64,000 bases of DNA, taken from the NCBI RefSeq assembly GCF_000004825.1, contig NW_008805075.1:683788-747787 (forward strand), read 5' to 3'. Shown piece by piece: positions 22,532 to 34,932 of the stretch; within the stretch, counting starts at the first letter, position 1; every line of letters starts with the position of its first letter. The notes beneath the pieces were generated by a model, which worked only from the letters and a program-made list of their open reading frames with translations, was not told the DNA's origin and searched no databases. This stretch comes from Heterostelium album PN500 (lineage: Eukaryota > Evosea > Eumycetozoa > Acytosteliales > Acytosteliaceae). The position numbers and the translations under genes were made by a program.

Positions 22532-25500
22532 ATGATGTCAAAGATATATCTTAAAATATTTGTAATTTTAATTATTTTCACACAAATAAATGGTAAATAT
22601 TAATTAAATATATACTTGGTTTTTTTTTTTTTTTTTTGTATGTTTGTTTATATCAAAATGACTGAAACACATGTCCACCTTAATTACACCAAACCACTCT
22701 ATATGTAAAGTGGTACCACTAATATGTGAAATTCCATTGTTTTATTTTTGTGGTCATATAATTTAGGCGGGTAGAATTTTGGTAAAGATGATCATCAAAA
22801 TTTTTAAATTCATTATTTTTTCATTAACAACTCAACTAAATTTTAATAAATATAATTTAGCTACACACTTTAGATATGGATCACTTTCATGGAAAACAAC
22901 ATCCGATCCTAAAGTCTACAGTTTTTCACTGAAGGTTGCATTTAGATACTCCTATTTCAATGAATCCGGAAATGGTGTACCACAAGTCGGAGAATCGATG
23001 AGCTATGGGAATGTAAAGGTTCAATACCTCTCTAATTGTTATTTCTGTAATCCACAACAATATAAAACCAATTTCTTAGTGGATCATATCGACTATGACA
23101 ATGATTGGCTTACTGCCGAGTATGCCTTCACCATCGACTTTAACGGCCAATACGATCTCTATGTATCCTATCATAACAGTGAACGTCTATCAACTTTAAA
23201 CAATAATGCAAGAGGTATGTTTGTTTGTTTGTCTAAATATAAACATTTTAAATACTAATCTAATTGTAAACAAAAAAAATTTTTTTAAGGTGATTGGAAT
23301 ATTGCTACAAGATTCAATATGGAGGAGATTAGTAATCTCAATATTAGTCAAGTTGAAATAGGTTCACCTGTTACTGGTTTATTACCTGTTGTCAATGCAT
23401 ACGTGGGTCAAACCAATAGATGGAGAATACCAGCTGTAGATCCCGTAAATGAGGGTATTACTTATTCATTTTCGAGTGAATCGGAAATGCCAGGAGTTCA
23501 ACCATCTGGAATGTCCATCTCTCCTGATGGTATTGTGTCGTTCACTCCGACACAAGAAGGTGTTTTCTGTTCTCAAGTTAATATATCAAAGAGCTACCCA
23601 TTCTTTACTTACACTGTCGTTGACTACATGATCAATGTAACCAAACCATCGGGATTTACTGGTTTACCTCCTGTTTTCATTGACCCAACACCATCGCCTA
23701 ACAAAATATTGACAGTTGTTGCCAATGATGCTGTTTCGATTATCATTGTTGGACAATCGCCACAACCAACATCCAGTGTTTTCATTTCAATTGGAAATCT
23801 ACCAGATGGAATGACTACCGTTTCACAAACCAATAGTCCAACGAATATTGAAAAGTTGGTGTTCAATTGGAAACCTACCACCTCACAGGCTGGTATTTAT
23901 GTTATTACCCTTGGTTTGGTCGACAGCCAAGGACTCCAACTTGCTGGGGGTGTTCAATCTTTCTCTCTCAACGTAACTCTGCCCGAGTGTGGAAATGGAA
24001 AGAAGAGTTATTCCGGTACAACTTGTATTTGTTATCCAGGCTGGGCTGGTAAACAATGTATTGACTGTGATACCAGTTATTTTGGTTCCAGCTGTCAAAA
24101 GACACCAGAGTGTATCAATGGTAAATCAAATGATGGAATCTATGGCGATGGCCAGTGTGTATGTGATCACGGATGGATTGGATCGTCTTGTAACATTAGT
24201 CTTGTTCGTAGATGTAGTACAAGTGAATCAAGTTATATAGTTACCGAGTCAACAAGTGATTCCAGTAATTTCCAATCATCGTCCGTTCAAATCTATTTGA
24301 ATCGTTTCTTGCAAACCACACCACCACTGGTAGTTCAAACCAAGTTTGTCAAATCTCCACAATCCATTCCACTAGATTTGTATTTCGTTCTCGACGTATC
24401 ATCGAGTCCATCGATTTCAAATCTCTACAACCAATTCCAGAAGATCTATCCAGATTTCGAGAGTTACTTGGTTCCATACATTCGTGAGAAGGCAAAGTTT
24501 GGATTCGGTTATTTCTCAGACTCTGAAAATCAACCAAATTCATTCCAGTTAATCTCTGTTTTAAATAATTCTATTAAAAATGAAATTAAGTCAATTTCAT
24601 TGAGTAGTGGACTACCTCAACCAAACATACAATACCAAGCACTGATAGATGCTGCCTCTACAGTATCGTGGAGTACAACTGGTAGTTTGAAAATGATGAT
24701 TTTAGTTACCGACAATGATTTGGCACCAACTAATTCATCGTTAATTCCAACATTAAAATCAATACTTGCCAAGCAAAACATATTGCTTGGAGTATTCTCA
24801 ATGGATATCGTTACTTCCTACACCAATTGGATGACTCCAGACATTGGTATTGCATCTTCTTGGTCAACTACTTCGATATGGTATAGAGAGCTGATTAGTA
24901 ATATAATTGTACCAATGGGATCACAATTACAAACTAGTGTAGTTGGTGATCAATCATTTGTATCAAGTGGTCCAACTGAAATCTCAACAGGATTGTTTGA
25001 ATCAAGTTTCAACTATCCTGAAACTGGCGAGCCTGTTTCCACCCCAACAGTTTCCATAAATGTCGTTGGATATGGAAAGCAAACCATTCAAATCGCTTAT
25101 AATCACCCACCTACTACCACATCAACCATTGTCAATCTTCAAATGAATGATAATCGTACATTTTCCATTCCAACAAACGATATCGATGAAAATATTCTCA
25201 GTATCCAATTCAAATCAATTCCGTCTCAAGGTGTATTATTATTCAACGAATCCCAGATTGTTATTGATACACCATATCAACTTCCAACCATCCAAAGTTC
25301 GAATATTTTCCGTTATATTCCAAATGAATATTATTTCGGAGTAGATCAGGTTGTTTATACTATTGATGATGGATGTACAAGTGCCAATGGTCAAGTCAAT
25401 TTCGAAATTGCCAAGATAAATCTACCACCAGTATGCAACCCAAAGACAATTGCCACCGATCAATTCACAGAAGTCCAATTCTCAATTGAATCTTCAGATT

Positions 25501-28500
25501 TCGAAGGTGATCTATATTCATTGAAATTCGGTAGTCTAGCAGGTGTTGGAGCTATTGGTGTAATTACTGAAAATGATATTCCAGTCAACCAAGTATCACA
25601 GTATTCCAATTCTTCTACATTTGTTTTCAAACCATTGGAAACTTCCATTAATACAAACATCTCTATTCCAATTCAAGTATTCGATATCAATGGGTTTTCA
25701 TCACAGTGCGCATTAACCATTGTTATCAATCGAATCAATGTTCCTCCAACTATAAACGTTGACCAAAGACAATTGATTGTGCCAACCGGTAACCTTACTA
25801 TTCCTTTCTCAGTAACGGACATGGATCCCGATGAAGAGCTGACAGTTACTTTGACAACTATCAATCCAAAGAATGGTGCATTCTATGACTCTAATGGAAA
25901 GTTAATCAAACCAATCGATATTCCATATGATTTGGAAGTTTTTAACAATGTTCAAAGTGCATCTTCTTTCTTCTTTTATAAAGCTGCTAACTTCGAAGAT
26001 ACAGGAGTTAGTTTTACCATTCAAGTTATGGATAAAGCTGGCGTTCTAGATTCCGAGAAAGTCTCCATTACAGTCAATGGAAGCAGAGCCAACAGTCCAC
26101 CAAAGGCATTCAAAGTAGGTGATCTTTATCTTCTTCAAGATAAAATTTCATCTGTTTTCACATTGAACGGATCGGATACCGATGGTCCACTATTAGATCC
26201 AAAACTTTCGGTGGTTATTTCCTCACCCCCAAAGTTTGGACAACTTTTAAATGACGATGGTGTTACTCCCATTTCCAATCAAAACTATGCTCCTTTGAGA
26301 GTCATCTATAAACCAAATCCAGGTTACTATGGAAATGATAATCTAATTTACTATTTGGAAGACTCGATGGCCGCCCAATCCAATCAGGTCAATGTTAATT
26401 TCAATGTTAAATTTGTTAACCATCCACCATATGTAAACGCTCCAAACCTAACTTTGTACAGAAGTAACGATAATACTGAAGTTTCATTAGCATTCACCAT
26501 TATTGCAACCGATGTCGATCAAGATGATCCACTCTCAGTTAGAATCACCTCATTCCCTTCATATGGAAGTCTTTTATATTTAGATGGATCACCTATTAAT
26601 GGTTTCAAGAAATTAAAGGATTTAAATATTCAATTTATTGTTCCAGAGACCATTAATTATGACTTCACGACCGATTATACCGTGGAGGTATGTGATTCGT
26701 TTGACGCTTGCTACGAAGATATCGGAACAATCGTATACAGCTATACAACAATCAGAAATCCACCGACTTGTAGACCAACACCAATCTATCTAAATCAACT
26801 GAACCCTATTAATTTCGTTTTGAAAGGATTCAACAGTGATCCATCCAACAAAATGAAAATTGCTCTCTATGGATTGCGTTCACTTGTCAACTTTGGTCAA
26901 ATCATGTCAAGTACCACAAACTCATTGGTTAAAGATGGTGATCGATTCGACCAACCAGCTACATTTACATTCAAACCGGAAACAACAACACATGGAGGTG
27001 TCATCATTCTTCCATTTGTTGTTTTCGACAGTAGTAATCTCACTGCCCAATGTACACTCTTGATCAATGTGACTCGAGTCTACGTACCACCAATCATCTC
27101 CATCTCAAGACAAATCACAATGAACCCAGACACCTTAAGAACCATCCCATTCTCCATTTTCAACTATAATTACATCAGCTGTAATGTAACAGTCAGTATT
27201 ACAGCAATCAATAGCGGTGGAGGATCATTCTTTGACGGTTCCAAGCACCTTATATCAAATGATCCCTATAAGCTTGGTGATTTCCAAATAGTAAAGGATG
27301 TACATGATTTTGCTTCTGGATTATCATACAAATCTATCAATGGTCAATATACTGCCAATTTTACAATCAAAGTAGTTGATGATAGAAATGGAACTGATTC
27401 CAAGAATGTCTCTATTGTTGTCGCTGGAAATGTCAAGCCTTACCCACCAGTTGCTATTCCAGTCCCAATGGTTTCAACTCTGCAGAATCAACAATCATTG
27501 GTAATCATACTTAATGGTAGCCATCCTTTCCGACCCTACTACAATGGTAGTCTGACTATTTACATTATCAACTTCCCTCTACACGGAGAAGTAGTACCCG
27601 ACAACGGAGCCACCAAACAGGAGATAAAGTTAGATTCACCTGCTTCCGTTGTATATATTCCAAATACCGATTATTCTGGTACAGATCAATTTGATTTCTA
27701 CGTAAAGGATCAATTTGGTTTGGTTTCAACTCCCGAAACAGTTAAGATTACCATTGAAAAAGTAGACTATGCACCAACAATCAATTTAAATCCAGAGACT
27801 ATTCTCTCATCAACCAGTTGCGGTCAAAATATCGAGAATATCAACATCTCAGTGTCAGTAACCAATCACAATCTAATGCACAATCTTCAAGTTAAATTAT
27901 TACAACTACCTGCCAATGGAACCATTCTCTATGATGGACAGCCAATCGATCCAAACAATATGCCATTCCAGTTCAACTCTTCAAAGGGACTACAGTATCT
28001 GCCTTCTAAATCATTCCATTCCTACAATTCAACCTATATTATAGAAGCATGTGATCGTCTTTGTTCAATTGCAACTGGAAATATTGTTATCCAATATATC
28101 GATTCACTTCCCCAAGGTAGAGATGAACAATACTATATGAAACAGAATCAAGATTCACACTTTGCACTTTTTGGTCAAGACTGTAAAGATGGATTCAATG
28201 TTAAATTCCAATTCCTCACGCTTCCTAAATTTGGTACTCTCTACGATGAATTGGGAATTGAAATTAACTCGACAAGCCAACTACAGGACAGCAATGCCTT
28301 TTCCTATGTACCATTCAAAGATGCTGTCAGTCTGGAGACCAATGGAAATGAAAGTCCATTGGAAAGTTTCTCTTATCAAGTCATCAACAACAATTCCCTT
28401 GCCTCTCAAAGATCCTATTCCATCGAAATCTTTGTCCATCCCATCCCAACTTATATTGGAGAATCACATTTTACATCTCACGAAGAAACACTCTTGACCA

Positions 28501-29813
28501 TTCCAATTCTTGTCTCGTTCAATGGAAAACCTTATTCATTGGTCATCAACAGCTTCTCAGCCAATGGACAATTGTACTATATCAATAGTATTGGTAAAAT
28601 TGTTTATATTCCCTCATCTGGATTGCTCTTAAATGAATACAACTATGTACTTTATTATATGCCACCAAAAGATATCTATGGTTGGAAAGTTGATACGATT
28701 GCATTCCATTTGAATGGTACATATGATTCGGATTTGTATTTGATAGATATCGATGTCACTCAAGTCTTCCAAGCACCAGTCATTGTCCCCTTGACCTTTA
28801 CCAAGAATGGAACAACCCTACCATTCCAACATTTCGATGCTGAACTCTTTGTCAATCAATCAACAGTCATCACCTTTGATGTTACTTCAAGAGATCAATC
28901 ATGGGATGAGTTGAAATCATTTTTTGGAAGTGGACAATCACCATCTGGAGTGTTTTGTCAATACGATCAAACTGTCACAAACTTTTGTGGTGATTATCTG
29001 ACCTACAACTCGATCATCAAGAGATCAGATGAAGATCAACTCTGGAGAGTTGTATATATTCCACATAAAGGAAGAACTGGTTTGAGAATTTCTCAATTCA
29101 CAATCATCGGACAGGATTCCATCAACAAGACCACCTCGGAGAGAATATACATTTCAGTTCTCAGAATTAATATTCCACCAGTTGTAATACTGACCCAAAA
29201 CCGATTCAATACCACTATCGATGTTCCAATTTCATTCAATAATATCTCAGTATTCGATCCAGATTCAACTGAAAATAATAATATCACTTTTACACTAAGT
29301 TTGATATCTACTTTGGATAATGAATTGACATTGGACGGTTCAATCGATTTACCATTTGCATTGGAGTCATCGTGTAATATCACTGTCAACCAAGTAAACT
29401 GTACCAATTCGAACGATATACTTAATAGATTCTTGGAAGCCATCTCAGTTGTTTTCAAACAAGTTGGAGACTATCAATTGGTTGTCAATGTAAACGATCA
29501 AGGTTATAATTCACTCAGACCAGATCAAAACAAACTTAGTGATTCCAAGTCAATCCTTATCAGTGTTAGTCAAGCGCCAAATCCTAGTAAACCTTATAAA
29601 ACTACAATTATTATAGTCACTTCTATTATAGGTGGTTTGGGCTTGGCCTCTATTGTAGCATTTTCAGTTTGGAGAATTCTTAAATCAAGAACTCCTCCAA
29701 CAGAAGCATACTTTGGAGAATACTATTCCAAGGATGTCAGTATAAATCCATTGTATGTCCCACCCACCAATATCTCTAGTGGAATAAATCCACTTTACGA
29801 AAATAAAAATTAA
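22532..29813 (+). CDS. Sib-type (integrin-beta-like) giant cell-surface adhesion protein
   Basis: Three exons, 22532-22592, 22861-23214 and 23290-29813, give 2,312 aa. Exon 1 is a signal peptide (MMSKIYLKIFVILIIF), spliced to ATHFRYGSLSW. Two EGF-like Cys-rich units lie at about 371-440, followed by a VWA domain (about 495-690) whose MIDAS motif is DVSSS. Then come about twelve cadherin/Ig-like beta units, many opening with PP(V/T) and holding D-x-D or DxxGxxS motifs. Near the end are a Gly-containing TM helix (IIIVTSIIGGLGLASIVAF) and a 40-residue tail with two NPLY motifs (2291-2294, 2305-2308). VWA, TM and tandem NPxY are the marks of Dictyostelium Sib proteins, which bind talin and mediate adhesion to substrates and particles. 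The TM and tail fit that role. Which of SibA-E it matches cannot be told by eye. Confidence 0.9.
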
Positions 29814-29876
29814 TAAACTTTATAAATTACAAGATTATTTTACAAACATGTTAAAAATTTGTGTTTATTAAAAAAA

Positions 29877-31271
29877 TTAAGTACTTAATAAAAAAATTGA
29901 TAATAAATAAAAAACTAATCCAAAGAGATAAACTTGATATGCCTGAAACCATCGAGTAAAGTAAAGTAATGGTTTGTTTCGTAAAAACCATAGTTTAAGT
30001 TCTTTTTGTTGGTTTTTATGAACATAGGCTGATTCGGTAAATCCTTCTGTTCGGTTTTTGTTGAGCCAGTCCAAAATTTCGATATTACCAGTATAAATAG
30101 CGTTGTTCATTGCCTCAACAGAACATCCTTGATTAGTATTAAAGTGTAAATACTTTAAGACTTCGAAATGACCATTCAACGATGCATTATCCATGGCAAA
30201 TTTGGAACAACCTTCATTTCTATTTTCATTTAGAAATTGAACGATTTCAAGAAATCCTCCTTCTGCTGCGTAGTCCATAGATCGGTAAGTACATCCTTCT
30301 GTTCTATTATTATGTAACCATATCACGATGTTGTTGAATCCATTTTTACAAGCGAGATCAAAAGCATCTGTTGAACATCCTTCTGTTCTATTATTATGTA
30401 ACCATATCACGATGTTGTCGAATCCATTTTTACAAGCGAGATCCATCGCTCTCTTTGAACATGAACCTATATTATTAAAGTCCAACCACTTTAAAACTTC
30501 TATGTGTCCGAATTCAGCTGCAACATCCATTAGATTTGTCATTTCATATACACTTGTATCTCTATTCTCTCGTTTCAAGTATTCGAGAACATGTAGTTGA
30601 TTTTCTCGTACAGCAGATTCAAACATGTGGTTTCCAAGTGTAAAATCTTCTGATCTATTGGCATCCAACCATTCAATCATATCGATTCGACCAACTTTGG
30701 CAGCAGAGGCATATGTCTCTGTTGTAGAAGAATAGGTTCCTAGTTGTTTCGATACATACTCCAACATCTCAATGCTGTTTGATAGCGGTGATTTTATAAT
30801 GGCCTGATGATAATGCATATCGATACCTTGCCGCTTGTAGATTTCCTCTAGGTATTTGAACACCTCCAATTTACCAAACCAAGCTGCATAGCACAATAGA
30901 TTATATCCACTTCGTGAGTGGCACCCAGCTAGAATAGTTCTATCAGTATCAATTTCATCAATGATATACTTTAAGATTTCGATGGTATTTGGTATTGATG
31001 ATCTGATTGCATTAACCAGCATACGATTTAAATGTTCTCTTGGTATTAGCCTTATCTTGTGGTGTTTTTGGAACAAATCAAGATAGCCATTCCCTATTAA
31101 AACATATGGGATGTTGATCATTTCATCCCAACTATAGGTATCCCATTTTTTTTTATTGCGTTCATATTCTGTTCTATTATATTCTCTAGGTAATCTATTA
31201 AATCTAAAGCTTAATATTAATCTTTTTAAAACTATATTATTTAATACAGATAATAACAATGATTTATTCAT
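29877..31271 (-). CDS. Ankyrin-repeat protein (WLxxNRTEGC family)
   Basis: Single exon, 464 aa from the ATG at 31271 (MNKSLLLSVLNNIVLKRLIL). The frame is open 23 codons further upstream, but that extension is low-complexity Phe/Asn sequence and not conserved in paralogues. After the YSWDEMINIPYVLIGNGYLD cap come about ten ankyrin-like repeats; several carry the amoebal signature WL-x-x-NR-T/S-EGCS-x-x-A-M-D. Repeats near residues 305-345 are almost identical in DNA (two adjacent copies around 30300-30430), showing recent internal duplication. The C-terminal 45 residues are more hydrophobic (VYLFGLVFYLLSIFLLST), a possible membrane anchor not seen in the other members. Function unknown. Confidence 0.85.
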   Translation of the reverse strand: MNKSLLLSVLNNIVLKRLILSFRFNRLPREYNRTEYERNKKKWDTYSWDEMINIPYVLIGNGYLDLFQKHHKIRLIPREHLNRMLVNAIRSSIPNTIEILKYIIDEIDTDRTILAGCHSRSGYNLLCYAAWFGKLEVFKYLEEIYKRQGIDMHYHQAIIKSPLSNSIEMLEYVSKQLGTYSSTTETYASAAKVGRIDMIEWLDANRSEDFTLGNHMFESAVRENQLHVLEYLKRENRDTSVYEMTNLMDVAAEFGHIEVLKWLDFNNIGSCSKRAMDLACKNGFDNIVIWLHNNRTEGCSTDAFDLACKNGFNNIVIWLHNNRTEGCTYRSMDYAAEGGFLEIVQFLNENRNEGCSKFAMDNASLNGHFEVLKYLHFNTNQGCSVEAMNNAIYTGNIEILDWLNKNRTEGFTESAYVHKNQQKELKLWFLRNKPLLYFTRWFQAYQVYLFGLVFYLLSIFLLST

Positions 31272-31544
31272 TTTTTTTGAATAGGTTAAAAAAAACAAAA
31301 AGATATTTTTATTTGTAAAGTTTAATATGTGAAAAAACAATTAAATTGATTTGGAGATTTTTGTTGTTGTTTTGATAAAATCAAAAGTGTGAGTGGGTTC
31401 AAAAATGGGGGTAAAGGTTACAGTCAAGAGCCAGTTTTGTTTTGTGGATGATTGAAAGACTATTTTTGATTTTTAAAATTATTAAATTCTTTTTATTTTT
31501 TTATTTAGTCTATGATACAAAGAAAGAAGAGATTAATAAAATAT

Positions 31545-32310
31545 TTATTTTTTAACTTCAAAAAGTCTGGCAGTAATTGAATGATGGGGGGGTTCTAAGT
31601 GAAAGATATTGGTACTTCCAGGAGGAACTGCTACTGGACTAGAAATTTGATCACTTTTTGAATTGGCATTGGTTACATGAATGGTCTTTTTGGATCTCTT
31701 CTTTTTGATTGCTACTACAATTCCCACTGTAATAGCGGCTACTGCAACACCTCCACCTACTGCAATTCCAACGATGGCACCAACTGATAAGACAGCAGAA
31801 GAAGCAGCAGATGTTTCTGGAGGAATTCCTCCAGTAAATTTAGAAACAAAATCTGAATATGATATATCAGCATAATAATTTAAGGATACTATGTTTTTTA
31901 ATTATAATATAAGATTAATAAATATAAATTAAAAATAATATAATGGTTTTTTTATACTTACACATTTGAACATTAGATTTTGGAAGGGTGACAGTGGGAG
32001 CAGAAGCAAAACTAACTAACGGATTAATTTGCTCTTGAGTAACAAAATCAATTGCAGAATTAGACTCTGGGTTTTGGGTCACAATTACATCTGGAAGTTG
32101 GTTAAACTTGGAATTGTGAGAGACGACCTTATTGAAATTGACTTTCCAGGTTTGAAAAGCTGTTTGGAATTCCTCACTGGTGTAGGATTTCTTGTATGCA
32201 GCTGCCCAAGCTTTGAATACATCTTGTACATCGGAATCACTTGCAATGTATTCCGATGATATGTTATTTACAAATAATATTAAACAAATAATTAAAACTA
32301 TATATTTCAT
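31545..32310 (-). CDS. Membrane-anchored stand-alone papain prodomain (I29), copy 1
   Basis: Two exons, 32310-31962 and 31888-31545, give 230 aa. Signal peptide 1-20. Residues 30-70 match the cathepsin propeptide inhibitor domain I29, with ERFNIN spacing intact and conservative changes: E47, A51, W55, N58, V62, N66. Downstream NYYADISYSDF (120-130) resembles the prodomain N-x-F-x-D-x-x-x-x-EF block. Where a cathepsin would continue into its catalytic domain, this protein has instead a Gly/Ala-rich TM helix (about 148-177), a KKKRSKK stop-transfer and a tail ending with EPPHHSITARLF. Free I29 proteins such as CTLA-2 and crammer inhibit papain-type proteases. It is head-to-head with a CAP-papain gene 556 bp away that lacks a prodomain, hence a likely partner. 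Confidence 0.85.
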
Positions 32311-32866
32311 CTTGTTTTTTTTTTTTTATAAAGTTGGATATGAATAGATTTTTTGATTGTTTTTAAAAGATTAATAGATTGATAACTTAAATTTAAGTCT
32401 TTTTAAAAAACAATTTTAATCTGCAATTAAATTTTATTTGTTAATGGTATAAATTTATAAATTCGAGGATTTAATAAATTAAGACCAATGAACATTCTTT
32501 AAAACTTTATCATAATTTGCATAATTTGTAGATCCACCATATTTTTTGATTTTTGAGTTTTGATTGGTTTTGACATTTTTTTATCCAATCAATTTTTGAT
32601 TTTTGCTGAATATGGGTTTTCAGAATAAATCCGGATTGATCAAAATAATTATTAAATATATAATTTTTGTACAATCTAAATTAGATAACTATTATTATAA
32701 AACTAAATAAAATTGGATTAGAAATGGATTGATTAAAGATTATAAATAATAAAAAAAAAATAGTTTGTCTTTTTAATTGTAATCTTACTTTTTTTTTTAT
32801 ATTTTTAGTAATAAATATCTTATTTTTATTTATATACTTATATATATTTTATTTGTATTATTAAAA
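32311..32866. promoter_or_regulatory. Shared divergent promoter region, I29/protease pair 1
   Basis: 556-bp AT-rich spacer between the start codons of the divergently transcribed I29-TM and CAP-papain genes. No specific element could be identified, but any upstream elements for both genes must lie here. The pairing is repeated at 36922-37626. Confidence 0.5.
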
Positions 32867-34322
32867 ATGTCTAAAATTGTATTATTAAATTTGTTTATAA
32901 TTATATTTACATCATTGGTTGTTGGTCAATTTACTAATGACGAACTACAAACGGTTATTGCTTATCATAACTATCTGAGAACCTATCCAAGTCCACCTTC
33001 TGCGACTCCACTTACACCATTGACCTATGACCAAGGGATTGCCGACATTTTAAATAAAACCATGAGCACATGTTCAGGATGGAGTCCGATCGCCATGCAA
33101 GGTACCGGTTCGGAATGGCAATATTGGTGGAACCCTGCGTCTGCTTTTAGTGTAGCTAGCCAAATGGATATGATTGCTGAACAATCCTTCAACTATGATT
33201 GGAATGTTCTAAATTGTCAAGAAAATACTGTTTGTCTGTAAGTTTTTAACTTTTTAAATCTATTCTTTCTTTTTTTGTTTCTTTTTAATTTACCATTGTA
33301 CATACACTATCTACTTGTTATGTAGTCCATGGTTATATATTGTTTGGTCATCTGTATCTAAATATGGTTGTGCAAAAGCTATTTGCAATGGTCAAGCCCA
33401 TATGGGTTGTACATATCAGTCACAAGGTGGCTTTGATGGAGTTGCACCATACCAAGTAAAAGTTACTCCAACACCAACTCCTACTCAAACTCCTACTCCA
33501 ACTTCAACTCCATCATCAACTCCATCACAAACACCTACCCAAACACCAACACAAACACCATCACCATCTCCAAGTTCGACTCCTAAATCTGATTCTCTAA
33601 CTATCGATTGGAGAAATGGATATGTAACACCAATTCGTAACCAAGGAAATTGTAAGTTTTTTTTTAAAAAATTATATATATTTTACAAACCATTAGATGG
33701 ATAATAATACTAATATAATTTTCCAAAAAAAAAAAAAAAATTAGGTGGAAGTTGTTGGGCATTCGGATCTGTAGCAGCAATGGAATCGAGATATCTCATC
33801 AAGAATGGAAATTCCCAAGTATCGACACTTGATCTATCGGAACAAAATGCAGTAAGTTGTCTTCCCAACGGTTGCGAGGGTGGCTGGATTAATAAGGTAT
33901 TCGACGCATTCCAATCGCCAGGTATCGCCTATGAATCTGACAACCCATACTTGGCTGAAGACGGTCAGCCATGTAGTTACACCTCACCCAACAACCATCC
34001 TAGATTCTTCTTCAACGGCTACGGTAGTACCTCCAATTCCAAAGATGAACTGATCAATGAGCTTCAGAACGGACCGGTAACTGTTGGTCTTTGGGTCGAT
34101 GATAGTTTCCAACTGTACTCCTCTGGTATCTTTACATGTAGTCAAGTGTACACTACGACCAACCACGTTGTTTTGGTCGTCGGTTACAATCAAGAGCAAG
34201 ACTACTATATCATTAAGAATTCTTGGAGTACTCAATGGGGCAATTCGGGGTATATGTATTTAAGTGCCGCTAACGATAACTGCTGCATGCTTACCTATGG
34301 TGGATACTATCCAACATTCTAA
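32867..34322 (+). CDS. Secreted CAP(SCP)-papain fusion cysteine protease, copy 1
   Basis: Three exons, 32867-33237, 33326-33651 and 33745-34322, give 424 aa. Signal peptide about 1-21. Residues 22-165 are a CAP/SCP domain: YHNYLR, LTYDQ, VW-x-x-V-x-KYGCAKAIC and the signature-2-like GGFDGVAPY. A 45-residue Pro/Thr/Ser linker follows, then a C1A papain domain beginning IDWRNGYVTPIRNQGN. The active site is complete: oxyanion Gln, C236 in CGSCWAF, H373 in TTNHVVLVVGY and N391 in KNSWSTQWG. There is no I29 prodomain anywhere; the CAP domain occupies its place. Intron 2 splits the codon three residues before the catalytic Cys. It is probably lysosomal or extracellular. The divergent neighbour encodes a free I29, a plausible inhibitor or folding aid in trans. 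Confidence 0.9.
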
Positions 34323-34932
34323 TTAACAAACATTGTATTTTGCTTACTAAATATTAACTAATAAGATAAATAAATAAAATTGTTGTAATATTAAATATCA
34401 AAATGATAATAATACCTGTGATATTTATCAGTCAAAATGATATAACTAACTAATAACAGCAATAATTAAACAGTTTACATATACTTGATTCATTGAGATA
34501 GATAGATAATTAATTAGCGAAGATGGTGGATAAAAAAATCTCTATTGCTGCGTGATGTTAAGTGAATTATAAAGGTAAATTGTTATTATCCACACACACT
34601 AATAACAATAGCAATAACAATTTTACAAAAACAAGTAATTTGTAAAATAACAAAGATAAGAAAAAAAAAAAAAATCTACTCCCCCCTTACTTATCTGTTT
34701 ATATCTGTTTTTATCTATTTACATCTGTATTTTTGAATTAATTAATTTATTATTTGTTTTTTAAACACACACAACCACAAACAAACAAAAAAAATAAACC
34801 AATACTACTCGTTACAAGTAGTTTGGTTGATCATCATCAATCACTGAAAGCAAAGAGAAAAAAAAATAAAAAAATCATTTATCAAAAATGAAACTACAGT
34901 TTGTTTCCTTTTTTCAAACAACAACCTCTTGA
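34323..34932. other. Intergenic spacer
   Basis: 610 bp, AT-rich, with CAAA-type repeats, a CCCCCC run near 34681 and a CACACACAC phrase near 34600. No gene seen. Confidence 0.5.

Noticed and set aside
22779-22860. Alternative start for the Sib-like gene within intron 1
   Set aside because: Would begin with a non-ATG codon and a Lys/Ile/Phe stretch; the spliced exon 1 gives a proper signal peptide and keeps frame.
31272-31340. N-terminal extension of the 464-aa ankyrin gene
   Set aside because: Non-ATG start and Phe/Asn-rich leader absent from paralogues; ATG at 31271 gives the family N-terminus.
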